Positions 18,421 to 26,943 of a DNA stretch of 64,000 nucleotides are shown piece after piece. The stretch is taken from assembly GCF_900174585.1 (NCBI RefSeq), contig NZ_FWPT01000003.1:62001-126000 (forward strand). Direction: 5' to 3'. Made by a program: the position numbers and the translations under genes. Below the pieces are notes generated by a model, which did no database searches, was not told where the DNA came from, and saw nothing but the letters and a program-made list of their open reading frames with translations. Origin of the DNA: Parendozoicomonas haliclonae. Its GTDB lineage: Bacteria; Pseudomonadota; Gammaproteobacteria; Pseudomonadales; Endozoicomonadaceae. The number at the start of each line of letters is the position of its first letter. Positions within the stretch are counted from its first letter, which is position 1.

Positions 18421-20544
18421 CTACGTGGGAGGTGCAAAAAAGGTTTTCCACAGTTCGTAAATAACAGATGATATATGGGTCGCTAATAAAGGAGGAACAG
18501 CATTTCCAACTTGGGTTCTTTGCTGGGTTGGCTTACCTTCAAAGAAGTAATTGTCAGGAAAAGTCTGCAAACGTGCAGCTTCACGTACTGTAAGGCTTCT
18601 GCATTGAACCGGGTCGGGATGTATGTAGTAATGTCCATCTTTTGACAGGTGGCAAGTAACGGTTGTCGCAGGGCTTTCTGCCCGCTGCACTTTAAATCTA
18701 TCCACAAATGACTGTGTGTTTTTGTGGTCTGGTGCAAGAGAAACCTCTTTAAGATCGTCAAGACTCACTCTATCGTAAATACTGTGCTCCTTTTTAAGAA
18801 AATCCTTTACGGTACCTATTTTGGAAAGAACCCTATCAGGGATATCTGCCTTTAAAGCTTCCTCCAGCTCACGATAAGCAACCGCATAGCATGACGAGTA
18901 AACATATCTAGCTATGTCAGTGTCCATATGCCCTCTTGGGTAGTGATTTAGGATTGGCAATCCTGCAGATTTATACTTGTACCATGATAAAAGACTCTCA
19001 GGACACTCGTGATCTACTGGCCAATTATATTTAGAGCCGATATTGAATTTGGAATCTGCACCCTTCGTCAGCTCATCTATTTTAATTCCTGTCTGTTCGA
19101 GAATTTGTTTTATTCTAAACTTAAAGAGCGCATTAATTGTAATAGTGTTATCTGATTTTTTATTTTCTAGAATTTCAGAAAAGTAAAGTTTCTTGCCTGT
19201 AGAATTAACCTCATCTTTCCATTCATCAAAGCTTTTGATGTTAATATTTTTTGGTAGATATTTATCTATCTCTCTTGCAATATCTTTGATCTGTATGCAG
19301 ATTGCTTTTTTCCATTCAGTCTCAGCCTTTGATGTGGGGATGCTTTTACGCTTTGCAAAGTCTGTGCTGACGGAGCTCAGCGTACTAAACTGGGCCGGAA
19401 GATCTCCAATAGCCTGTTCAACGCTGACATTATGAGCAAAAATCTCAGGCAGCTTAACAGTCGTAAGCACTTCATCAATGGAGTGTCCATCTAATAGATC
19501 CGCTCTAATGCCGAGTAAGATAACTCGATCCCTATGCTGGGGAACGCCGAAGTCCGACGCTCTAACAAGAAAATCGTTGGGATTGATATTTGACAGCTGG
19601 CTCTCTTCTCCTGAATAAAAGCAGGTTTTACCAGATACCAAAGACGTTACGACATACTTGGTACTTTTAAATGATGGAATACCTCCTAATGCTTTGGATG
19701 GATGGTGCAATTCTGATACAACCCTCTTCCATACTTGTTCTTTTGTGCCGTCAGCATTAGTGAACTGAGCAGAGAGCATTCCTCGTACGTTTTCCATAAC
19801 AAAAATTGCAGGCTCATTCTCCGCCAGTACTTTTAAATATTCTTTGTATAGAGTAGCTCTTGGGTCTTTATCAAAAACGTATTTTCCCGTATCACCACAC
19901 ATATAGTTTTTGAGGTCTTGTGCGCTTCTTCTAGAGCGGCCAGCATTAGAGTAGGCCTGACATGGAGGACCTCCCACTAGAATAAATTCATGGTAGTCTG
20001 CATTATTTGTACAGACCTCTGCTAGTGCCCTTTCAATGTAAGGACTGATGTTTCCCTTTTTATCAGGGACGTCATCCCCTCCAAGTTCAAAGTGCTTAAC
20101 ATCATGGCGAGCATGAAAAATAGCAGTAAGAATGTCATCAAGATGTTCTTTGTAAGTAGAAGCAAAAACCTCCCATTGCTCTTTGAACTCATTCACAAAT
20201 GATATTCTAAGTTCCGCAATGCAACTTGCGGGAGAAATATCCCGGGAGTGTATTAGCTCACTTAAGAGCAATGCAGGAGTATTTTTGGCCTCTCTAGTCC
20301 TATCTGAAACGTAGTCAATATAAACCTTAGGGGCCGTCTCGTTTTTCCGATATATGAAGTACCTTAGAAAAGCCCTGAGTCTAAGAGTGCAAAATGCAGA
20401 CTCTTCCTTTTCTGCAGATAGAATACTGTAAAACGGATGTCTCAACTCGGAGCCATCACACTGGCGATAGGCAGAGAAACCTTCACTGAGGCCACCAGGC
20501 CCCGCAAATATGTCTACAAATGGTATGGATTGATGCATGAACAT
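18421..20544 (-). CDS. DNA (cytosine-5-)-methyltransferase, large Dcm-like
   Basis: 707 aa from the ATG at 20544. C5-methyltransferase motifs: I VDIFAGPGGLSEGF (about 10-23), IV GGPPCQAYSNAGR with catalytic C195, VI ENVRG (251-255), VIII PQHRDRVILLG, and X VGNAVPPLLA near the C-terminus. The spacing between motifs I and IV is about 180 residues, far more than in Dcm or HhaI, so there is an inserted helical domain. A further long segment (about 390-520) lies before motif X and may include the target-recognition domain. The frame runs open to 20751, but that would run into the divergent vsr gene. The DNA is visibly A+T-richer than the neighbouring housekeeping genes. Confidence 0.9.
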   Translation of the reverse strand: MFMHQSIPFVDIFAGPGGLSEGFSAYRQCDGSELRHPFYSILSAEKEESAFCTLRLRAFLRYFIYRKNETAPKVYIDYVSDRTREAKNTPALLLSELIHSRDISPASCIAELRISFVNEFKEQWEVFASTYKEHLDDILTAIFHARHDVKHFELGGDDVPDKKGNISPYIERALAEVCTNNADYHEFILVGGPPCQAYSNAGRSRRSAQDLKNYMCGDTGKYVFDKDPRATLYKEYLKVLAENEPAIFVMENVRGMLSAQFTNADGTKEQVWKRVVSELHHPSKALGGIPSFKSTKYVVTSLVSGKTCFYSGEESQLSNINPNDFLVRASDFGVPQHRDRVILLGIRADLLDGHSIDEVLTTVKLPEIFAHNVSVEQAIGDLPAQFSTLSSVSTDFAKRKSIPTSKAETEWKKAICIQIKDIAREIDKYLPKNINIKSFDEWKDEVNSTGKKLYFSEILENKKSDNTITINALFKFRIKQILEQTGIKIDELTKGADSKFNIGSKYNWPVDHECPESLLSWYKYKSAGLPILNHYPRGHMDTDIARYVYSSCYAVAYRELEEALKADIPDRVLSKIGTVKDFLKKEHSIYDRVSLDDLKEVSLAPDHKNTQSFVDRFKVQRAESPATTVTCHLSKDGHYYIHPDPVQCRSLTVREAARLQTFPDNYFFEGKPTQQRTQVGNAVPPLLATHISSVIYELWKTFFAPPT

Positions 20545-20596
20545 AAAACTCACATTGTCTACTACCAGGATACCAGGTCGAAGGAGACAGTGAAAT

Positions 20597-21109
20597 ATGG
20601 TTGATACTTTAGATAAAGCTGCTCGCTCAAGAAACATGTCGCGTATAAGGGGCAAAAATACCAAACCAGAGCTGATCGTCCGCAAGTTCCTCCACTCTAG
20701 AGGAGTAAGATTCAGGCTGCATGGAAAAGCACTATGCGGTAAACCAGACATAATTCTGAGAAAGTACCGAGCAGTTATTTTTGTTCACGGCTGCTTCTGG
20801 CACAGGCATGAAAACTGTCGATTGGCGTATACCCCCAACTCTAGAATCGACTTTTGGGCTAAGAAATTTGAAATGAACCAAGAGCGAGATAAGAGAGTAC
20901 ATAGCACGCTTAAAAAGGATGGATGGAGGGTACTCACGATCTGGGAGTGTGCATTGAGATCAAAGGATATAGAGCTACATTTATCGGAAGCTTACCATTG
21001 GATCATCTCAACCATACCTGAAAAAGTCATTGAAGATATTGGATTGGGGTATGACAAAAGACTACCTAGGAGTAATGTTGATGATATACACAATAGCGAA
21101 GGGGTCTGA
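20597..21109 (+). CDS. vsr: Very short patch repair (Vsr) endonuclease
   Basis: 170 aa. Vsr nicks DNA at T:G mismatches formed by deamination of 5-methylcytosine and so protects methylated sites. Motifs: RSRNMSRIRGKNTKPELIVRK (E25), GKPDIIL (D51) and IFVHGCFWHRH (H64, H69), matching the catalytic residues of E. coli Vsr by position, then FWAKKFEMNQERDKRV and GWRVLTIWEC. It starts 52 bp from the dcm start on the opposite strand, so the pair shares a control region. In this setting it is either the repair partner of the methylase or, less likely, an active restriction nuclease. Confidence 0.9.
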   Translation: MVDTLDKAARSRNMSRIRGKNTKPELIVRKFLHSRGVRFRLHGKALCGKPDIILRKYRAVIFVHGCFWHRHENCRLAYTPNSRIDFWAKKFEMNQERDKRVHSTLKKDGWRVLTIWECALRSKDIELHLSEAYHWIISTIPEKVIEDIGLGYDKRLPRSNVDDIHNSEGV

Positions 21110-21445
21110 GATTTGAAGAAATTTAGTCTTTAAGTATAGAAGTTCAGACTCGACCTGACAGTTACCGATAATTTATCTTCATAACAACGTCAGATACCCT
21201 TATTGTAGGTAGACGGCTTTATCTTGACCCAAAAAAAATCCACTGGCATCTTGCATTGTCACAACTCCTAAAGGTCTATCGATTCCATTTACACTCGGAA
21301 AGGTTTTTACAGAAACCAACTAAGCTCCTCCTAACTCCATAGGCACTGGACTCTTTAGAAGCACCAACCCACATCAGCTATCAAACGCCTCCCCACAGAA
21401 TCATCTAGATTAAGTATTAACAATACTGATCAGGGAGGAGTCCAT
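21110..21445. other. Intergenic stretch at the right border of the island
   Basis: 336 bp between vsr and the Yip1-family gene, A+T-rich in its first half. I see no gene, tRNA or repeat shared with the left border. The last 30 bp carry the GGGAGGAG ribosome-binding site of the next gene. Confidence 0.4.
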
Positions 21446-22045
21446 ATGCTGCACCATATCTGGGGTTTTCTTACCCACCCCCATCAGGAGTGGGATAAGG
21501 TCAATGGAGAGATCAAGGATCACGGGCATGATTACCTGTGGCATCTGATTGTTCTGGCGGCTATTCCTGGCCTGGCCTCCTTTATTGGCGCTACACAAGT
21601 GGGCTGGTCGGTCACGGGGCTGGATCCGATTAAACTGACCGTTTTCAGCGCACTGATAATGAGCGCACTTTCCTACTTTGCCATCATTGGCGCGGTGATT
21701 GTGATGGGGCTCTTTGCCCACTGGATGTCCCGCACTTACGGCTCTAAAGCCTCGTATCAACGCTGTGTTATTTTTGCTGCGTATGTTGCTACACCGCTTT
21801 ACCTGTGTGGTCTGCTGGCGCTCTACCCTTCCCTACCACTGTCGATGATTGGCATCCTGGCCGGTATTTCCTATGCCGTTTATCTGCTCTTTATTGGCAT
21901 GCCCCATGTTATGGGTGTCTCTTTCGAGCAAGGCTTTCTATTTGCGGCATCGCTTATCTGCGCAGGGCTTGTGGTGCTGGTCTGTATGAAAGTGGCAACC
22001 GCTATTTTCTGGCAAATGGGGATTGGTCCGGTCTTTATGCAATAA
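21446..22045 (+). CDS. Yip1-family membrane protein
   Basis: 199 aa with five hydrophobic segments. It starts MLHHIWGFLTHPHQEWDKV, which fits the bacterial Yip1 domain opening (W-x-x-P...W), followed by YLWHLIVLAAIPGLASFIGATQVGW and YQRCVIFAAYVATPLYLCGL. It is an inner-membrane protein of unknown role. A strong GGGAGGAG site lies 6 nt before the ATG, and a rho-independent terminator follows the gene. Confidence 0.75.
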   Translation: MLHHIWGFLTHPHQEWDKVNGEIKDHGHDYLWHLIVLAAIPGLASFIGATQVGWSVTGLDPIKLTVFSALIMSALSYFAIIGAVIVMGLFAHWMSRTYGSKASYQRCVIFAAYVATPLYLCGLLALYPSLPLSMIGILAGISYAVYLLFIGMPHVMGVSFEQGFLFAASLICAGLVVLVCMKVATAIFWQMGIGPVFMQ

Positions 22046-22073
22046 CCTCACACGCAATTCTCACTCACACCAG

Positions 22074-22105
22074 AGGCCAGCCATTCCATGCTGGCCTTTC
22101 TTTTT
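22074..22105 (+). terminator. Rho-independent terminator after the Yip1-family gene
   Basis: An 8-bp stem AGGCCAGC / GCTGGCCT with an 8-nt loop is followed by TTTCTTTTT. Confidence 0.85.
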
Positions 22106-22183
22106 ACCGGGAAGACTTGACCCAGCAGCCAGAGTTAACGATAAACAGAACCCAAGACAAACAAGAACACCGAACGCCATACC

Positions 22184-22771
22184 ATGAGTCAGACTCACCC
22201 GTACAAATATTATCTGCTCAATGCTCACCAGCCCTGCCTGTGGTTTCATCTTGATAATCCGGAACACACGCTGGATATCCATCAGCTATGCCAGTTCTCC
22301 GGCCCAACATCACCAACATTTCACCCTGAAGATGATCTGGCAACCGATCAGCCAATTGCTTTGATTGAGCATATCACTGCACTTCACCATCCGGATAAGC
22401 TGCCTGGCAGTAAGCATTTGGGCACCCTGCTCTATTTTGGCGGTAACCTTGCAGATTCTTTAATGCACTGGTTGATGGCACGGCAAAGAGCACCGGAAAT
22501 CTGGCTTTTTCCTGAATATGATGACGTGGGCATGGCCAATTGGCTCAAGCTGAAAAGCGCAATCCCCCATGCACAACTGTTCATACCTGATGATATTGAA
22601 CAGAGATTTAAGACTGCCCAGCACTCTTCCAAACCACGCCGATGGGAAGACCATCCGCTACTGGACAGCAACAACCTGAAGAAGACAAATGATGCCGGCG
22701 TCTTGCAAATTCTGGAGCTGGTAAACACTTACGGTTATGCCTTATCTCAAAGCGATTTAATCAGCTCCTGA
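22184..22771 (+). CDS. Unknown protein with a Toprim-like segment
   Basis: 195 aa, soluble. The segment APEIWLFPEYDDVGMANWLKL (about 103-123), followed by PHAQLFIPDDIEQRF, resembles the D-x-D-x-x-G core and downstream P-D-D of JetD-C-terminal-like/DUF7281 Toprim proteins. LYFGGNLADSLMHWLM just before may be the preceding strand and helix. The first Toprim glutamate is not obvious, so nuclease activity is doubtful. It stands alone here, without other Wadjet components. Ribosome binding is weak. Confidence 0.5.
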   Translation: MSQTHPYKYYLLNAHQPCLWFHLDNPEHTLDIHQLCQFSGPTSPTFHPEDDLATDQPIALIEHITALHHPDKLPGSKHLGTLLYFGGNLADSLMHWLMARQRAPEIWLFPEYDDVGMANWLKLKSAIPHAQLFIPDDIEQRFKTAQHSSKPRRWEDHPLLDSNNLKKTNDAGVLQILELVNTYGYALSQSDLISS

Positions 22772-22782
22772 ATGGCTCAATA

Positions 22783-23469
22783 TCAGGGAGATACCGTGCG
22801 CACCTGAAAATTATTCAGCCGCACGGTAAAGGCAGAGCCGGTGTCATCACCATCGGAACTAATCCACAAGGCCAGCACTTTACGGTCGGAATCGGGCTGA
22901 ATACGAAACAGCTGCGTTTCACCATCTTCGGCCTGTAAAACAAATGATTCATGCAACAGATCAGACGCTGGATGCACACGCTGCTTGCCTTCCAGTTGAG
23001 GATCGGTAAACAGATTAAAGAAAGCGATATGATCCACCCCCGTACCGGCAGGAGCAAGAGCAAACAGGGTTTTCACCCAGTCTGCGGCAATGGCACGCTG
23101 GAAAATATTCTGTGTCTGCTCACCTTCATATACCAGCCCCAGACGAAATAAAAAGTCATCTGCCCCTTTCTCACCCTGCGCTGAGGCCATCCCCTGCAAC
23201 TGGCCAATAACACGAATATCCAGACTGATCTCGCTCACGGCTAACGGTTTTTGGAAGGGGTAAATAATCGGGCTGGCCGACTGATTCACGGCAATAATCA
23301 TTTCACCGTTTTCAATCTCCACCTGATTAGGAGGAATGCTGGAATAGCTCAGTAACTGCCAGCCATTCTTGTCCTCCAGCGGGTTCAGCGCATAGCCCGT
23401 AGAAGCGACCAATAGGCACATCAGGCTAATAATCAGCCCAGATAAACGCTCAGGAAACCGTCTTTTCAT
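22783..23469 (-). CDS. Exported protein, loosely DUF3047-like
   Basis: 228 aa with a signal peptide (hydrophobic LSGLIISLMCLLVASTGYA, cleavage about residue 27). The mature part begins LNPLEDKNGWQLLSYSSIPP and includes KGADDFLFRLGLVYEGEQ, recalling the DUF3047 fold in which a K-x-G-D-D-F segment precedes a beta strand. It is predicted periplasmic, with no catalytic site recognised. It is transcribed alone, divergent from the DUF3081 gene. Confidence 0.6.
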   Translation of the reverse strand: MKRRFPERLSGLIISLMCLLVASTGYALNPLEDKNGWQLLSYSSIPPNQVEIENGEMIIAVNQSASPIIYPFQKPLAVSEISLDIRVIGQLQGMASAQGEKGADDFLFRLGLVYEGEQTQNIFQRAIAADWVKTLFALAPAGTGVDHIAFFNLFTDPQLEGKQRVHPASDLLHESFVLQAEDGETQLFRIQPDSDRKVLALWISSDGDDTGSAFTVRLNNFQVRTVSP

Positions 23470-23589
23470 TCTTTTATCCTAATCCAGTACGGGATCGTCT
23501 TCGTAAGAGTCATACGAGTCCTATCCACGGACCGGATTCATCTATTCTTAGGCACTTTATTGTTTTAACAGGGCTGAGGGAAGTACATC

Positions 23590-23847
23590 ATGGATCATGT
23601 GTTTGATATTCGGGACGCCCTGCGCGTATACGAGATTATTACCGAGAAAGGCCAGAAGGATGGCGATGCCATTTTCTACAAAGGCTTTTTCGCCGAAACC
23701 TCTTTTGATGGCTACACCGTTGTACTCCGTGATCAGAAAACCAAACTGACCATTGGCTTTCACGACACCTTCCGGTTTGATGCCCCTTCCTCCGATGCCC
23801 AGAACGCCTTCATCACCGCATTGCTGACACTCGCGGAAGAGAGCTAA
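23590..23847 (+). CDS. DUF3081-family small protein
   Basis: 85 aa. The pattern DALRVYEIITEKGQKDGDAIFYKGFFAETSFDGYTVVL then LTIGFHDTFRFD is that of DUF3081, a small gammaproteobacterial cytosolic family of unknown function. The gene ends overlapping the convergent macro-like gene by 4 nt. Confidence 0.7.
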   Translation: MDHVFDIRDALRVYEIITEKGQKDGDAIFYKGFFAETSFDGYTVVLRDQKTKLTIGFHDTFRFDAPSSDAQNAFITALLTLAEES

Positions 23848-25496
23848 GGGTTTGGTCTGGCCGCCCGTTGCCGGATACGTGCGCCGGAGAACAGTTGCCG
23901 ATTGCCATCTTCATATTCAATGGTGTTGATCAGCACAGCACCATCATTCGCCACCATCTGCCGACACGCCTGGTTGTAACCTTCATCAATAGCCCTGGCC
24001 ACATCATATTCATTCACACCGGCCTTGGCGTAATTGCCACTGCTAAACCGGCAGGTGCGCAGAGTTTCGAGCGGCTCCAGCCCACGGGCCTTGGCCCGCA
24101 TATTGTATTCATGCACCAGAGCCAGGGTATTGGCAGCCGTTTTCCGCACTGCCGCCAGAAACTCATCTTTGGTGTTATAGTCTGCACCATTGGGCGGCAC
24201 GATATAAACCATGGCTCGATTCCGTTGGTTGCGGTACGGGCAGTTTTGATCATCAAACACATGAACAAAAGCACTGCCGATACCATCGTGCGCAGGGCAG
24301 CACAGCGAGAATTTCACACCCGGCACAGCCTGACCATCCTGCAGATCAACCTCACAAAAGCCCCGATCATCCACGGGGAGAGCCTGCAGCTTGGTATGGT
24401 AATCGGCGTAGGGATTGCCTTGAGGATCAGAGGAGCCAGTAAGAATGTTGCCGAAAGCACTATTGATCGTGCCGCCTCCCAGATACAGCTGACTGTCGCC
24501 AGCATTCAGCGAACCAATCACCGGCCCATTGGGGTTACCGCTGCGATCAAAAATATCACTGAAGCCCTGATCATTATTGCCAGGCCCGATAAAGACAGTC
24601 GCCGGACGTTGAACGCCATCATTACCATTCAATGCCTGTAAACGGGGAGCATTCAGCAACGGTTTGAGATTCCCCACTGTGTTGGGAATAGCCGTGCCCG
24701 GCTGGGGAACACCTTGCCCGGGCTGAGGTTGTTGTGGGGTTGCTTCCTGCCTGGTCTCCTTCGGCTTCGGCTTGTCTGCTGATTTGGGTTTGGCGGTCAG
24801 CACAAGATTGCCCTCTTTATCCTCAATCTCGAAAGAGTAATCCCGAGCCTTGAGTTTATTAAACTGCTCCATCCAGTCAGGCTCATCTTTATTCTGGGCT
24901 TTTAACTCTTGCTGTATATTGGTCAGCTCGGTTTTCAACCCTTCGATCTGAGTCTTCAATGCGTCTTTATTTAATTCAACGCCCTTATGCGCCTCCTGAT
25001 AACCATTCAAGGATTTCATGGCGATCTCCTGCAACTCCTTCAACTTCTCCGGATCAATCCCTGGCTCTGGAGGAAATACCGAAACCGCTTTGAAATCGGG
25101 CGGCGGAGCCACGGTAATGACAATCTGATCTTTCTCTTTCGCTTCAGCGCCATCTTCCTTATTTAACACCCCCAGCGCCCGACCAATAAGATCAGCGTGA
25201 GCCTCATGCTCCATGGCCTTACCAAGCTTTTCCAAAGCACCGGTTTTTCGCGCCTGCAACCCTTCAACAGAATCCTGCTTTAAGCTGGGTAACTGCCCTT
25301 CAGGAACAGAGGGCGTCCGCTCCAACAGCGGTTTACCCGGAATAGGCTGCCCCGGTGGTACATGCGGCTGCCCTTCCGTAGTTTCTGTTTTTTTACCGGC
25401 AAAGGTGGAGCCACCACCCGGTGCTGGAATGGAAGAATCAGAAACCGGCGGAGGTGGTGGCGGTATAGGCGATCGGGAAGGAGGATCCAGAGGCAT
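23844..25496 (-). CDS. Proline-rich, coiled-coil protein with a macro-like C-terminal domain
   Basis: 550 aa, no signal peptide. Residues 1-70 are Pro/Ser/Gly-rich and include a PPPPPP run. About 145-215 is a Lys/Glu/Gln-rich coiled coil, and 240-275 is a Pro/Gln linker. The C-terminal part carries VIGSLNAGDSQLYLGGGTINSAFG (about 327-349), recalling the NAAN...GGGV.xA signature of macro (ADP-ribose-binding) domains, and LRTCRFSSGNYAKAGVNEYDVARA (about 479-502), recalling the conserved S-G-x-Y/F and following helix. The domain call is by eye. A secreted effector acting on ADP-ribose signalling is possible but unproven. Confidence 0.55.
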   Translation of the reverse strand: MPLDPPSRSPIPPPPPPVSDSSIPAPGGGSTFAGKKTETTEGQPHVPPGQPIPGKPLLERTPSVPEGQLPSLKQDSVEGLQARKTGALEKLGKAMEHEAHADLIGRALGVLNKEDGAEAKEKDQIVITVAPPPDFKAVSVFPPEPGIDPEKLKELQEIAMKSLNGYQEAHKGVELNKDALKTQIEGLKTELTNIQQELKAQNKDEPDWMEQFNKLKARDYSFEIEDKEGNLVLTAKPKSADKPKPKETRQEATPQQPQPGQGVPQPGTAIPNTVGNLKPLLNAPRLQALNGNDGVQRPATVFIGPGNNDQGFSDIFDRSGNPNGPVIGSLNAGDSQLYLGGGTINSAFGNILTGSSDPQGNPYADYHTKLQALPVDDRGFCEVDLQDGQAVPGVKFSLCCPAHDGIGSAFVHVFDDQNCPYRNQRNRAMVYIVPPNGADYNTKDEFLAAVRKTAANTLALVHEYNMRAKARGLEPLETLRTCRFSSGNYAKAGVNEYDVARAIDEGYNQACRQMVANDGAVLINTIEYEDGNRQLFSGARIRQRAARPNP

Positions 25497-25587
25497 AACA
25501 GTTCCGTGTTATGGATAACAATCAATTGCTTTAACTCTAGCCACTTCCCGAACTGCTCTCTAGTTACACTTATTTAAATAGTTGTGC

Positions 25588-26280
25588 TTACTCAAACCAC
25601 CAGTGCACAGCTAAACCATGGGGATCAAGACTGGCGCCAGCCGGTTTCCAGGAAACCTTGCGTTCATCCCATGGCAATACCGAAGACAACTTTCCCGTCT
25701 GTTGATAAGACTCCCACTCGGTGACAGCCTCTTTAGGCAAAGTCCAAATCTGCAACTCGGTCACCAGACCGCTGCTGAGAAAGAACATCCCGCCATCGGA
25801 TGATTTCCCCGGGCCTGCAGTAATAATTGCCCCACCAACCAGTCCTACCAGCCAGCCGGTCAGATGCGCTTCCCAGGAAGAACGCTCTTTCACCTTATTG
25901 GCCAGTTCCTGCAACCGATAGAGATTACGCTGCTTTTCACTCTCACCAGAGAAAGTTTTCGGCACCGAATTGGGATAGAGAGGAAAGACCAACATATCGA
26001 GGACTGCCGCCCCGCCGGTGGTGGCATTCACAGTGAAGTAACGCTTGTTGGCACTGTTATGGGTGCGCCCGGCTTCGTAACCGTTGGCCAGAGTTGCCAC
26101 GCTGTGAAATCCCAGCCAACCGTACTGCCACCATTCGGCCTGACTTTCATACTTCTCCAGCCTCTGGGACAGACCTTCACTCATATCCAGATCATTTCCA
26201 GAGGCGGTTTGTACCAAACTGAACCACAAGCAAAGAACGACTGCCGGCACGCAAGACATCCGCAAAGGCGAAGGTTCCAT
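25588..26280 (-). CDS. Exported protein of unknown function
   Basis: 230 aa. The N-terminal signal peptide has core VPAVVLCLWFSLVQTASG (cleavage near residue 29). Two moderately hydrophobic segments follow (TTGGAAVLDMLVFPLYP and WLVGLVGGAIITAGPG), so the mature protein may be envelope-associated. An ATG seven codons downstream (26259) is an alternative start. I do not recognise the family. Confidence 0.55.
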   Translation of the reverse strand: MEPSPLRMSCVPAVVLCLWFSLVQTASGNDLDMSEGLSQRLEKYESQAEWWQYGWLGFHSVATLANGYEAGRTHNSANKRYFTVNATTGGAAVLDMLVFPLYPNSVPKTFSGESEKQRNLYRLQELANKVKERSSWEAHLTGWLVGLVGGAIITAGPGKSSDGGMFFLSSGLVTELQIWTLPKEAVTEWESYQQTGKLSSVLPWDERKVSWKPAGASLDPHGLAVHWWFE

Positions 26281-26323
26281 AACACTCTCCCCAATTTAAG
26301 GACGGGAGAGTGTAGATCAGTCA

Positions 26324-26686
26324 TTAGCGGCGAAGGGCCTTGGTGGGCTTATCGGGAACGGGACGAAATTTATCCAGCATATGAAAAATGCTGAGAATAG
26401 GATGATGAAGCAACATACGCGGACCAGCCCAGCGCATCACAGTGCGGATACGATTGCGCATCGATGGCTTGTAACAGTGCGTAGGACACTTCTCACAGAC
26501 CGGCTTGTTTTCACCAAAAATACAGCGCTGGGTACGACGCTCGCTGAAGGCCAGTAATTCATGGCACTCAGGGCACAGCCCCTGTTTTTTATGTTGATGA
26601 AAATGATGACAGTAAAGTGCCAGCATCTTATGTACTGTCAGCACTTCGCGCTTGGCGCGCGTGGATACGACTGTGTATCTCCCCAA
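26324..26686 (-). CDS. Nitrous oxide-stimulated promoter family (PF11756-like) Cys-rich protein
   Basis: About 120 aa. The C-terminal part FGENKPVCEKCPTHCYKPSMRNRIRTVMRWAGPRMLLHHP, preceded by CPECHELLAFSERRTQRC, is the hallmark of this small cysteine-rich family, whose function is unknown despite the name. The frame is open up to 26860, but that region contains the tRNA-Pro gene and its terminator, so it cannot all be coding. The start is uncertain: the TTG at 26686 behind a GGGGG stretch keeps the conserved KREVLTVHKMLALYC helix, and the ATG at 26626 is the alternative. Confidence 0.65.
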   Translation of the reverse strand: MGRYTVVSTRAKREVLTVHKMLALYCHHFHQHKKQGLCPECHELLAFSERRTQRCIFGENKPVCEKCPTHCYKPSMRNRIRTVMRWAGPRMLLHHPILSIFHMLDKFRPVPDKPTKALRR

Positions 26687-26716
26687 GACAACGCCCCCGT
26701 TGGTTGCCACAGAAAC

Positions 26717-26747
26717 AAAAAAAGCGCGCATTAAAATGCACGCTTTT
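26717..26747 (-). terminator. Terminator of the tRNA-Pro transcript
   Basis: On the minus strand the stem AAAAGCGtGCATT / AATGCgCGCTTTT (one internal mismatch) is followed by a T-run, beginning about 16 nt after the CCA of tRNA-Pro. Confidence 0.75.
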
Positions 26748-26762
26748 CTTGTTGTAATATTC

Positions 26763-26839
26763 TGGTCGGAGCGAGAGGATTTGAACCTCCGACCCCCACA
26801 ACCCCATTGTGGTGCGCTACCAGGCTGCGCTACGCTCCG
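26763..26839 (-). tRNA. tRNA-Pro(GGG)
   Basis: 77 nt including an encoded CCA. The acceptor stem CGGAGCG pairs with CGCTCCG. The anticodon stem CCACA/TGTGG encloses ATGGGGT, giving anticodon GGG (reads CCC). The T arm is GGAGG-TTCAAAT-CCTCT (nearly paired). The merR-tRNA-Pro position next to ihfA is the usual one in gammaproteobacteria. Confidence 0.95.
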
Positions 26840-26943
26840 AACGAGAGTTACTCTATACAAAACATAAGGTTATGACAAGAGGATCCGATCGTTAAACCCG
26901 GCTACAAGCGTTACCAGTAAAGGGGTTGCTCTTAGAGTCTGCC

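Noticed and set aside
20545-20751. 69-codon N-terminal extension of the methyltransferase
   Set aside because: It overlaps the divergent vsr gene, and motif I lies immediately after the ATG at 20544, as usual in C5 methylases.
14494-21109. Assignment to BREX, DISARM, Zorya or Wadjet
   Set aside because: The defining genes of those systems (PglZ/BrxC, DrmA/DrmB, ZorA/ZorB, JetABC) are absent.
26763-26839. tRNA-Pro as an integration site for an island
   Set aside because: No integrase and no direct repeat of the tRNA 3' end was seen nearby.
26731-26860. Coding extension of the Cys-rich PF11756-like gene
   Set aside because: This segment is occupied by tRNA-Pro and its terminator hairpin.
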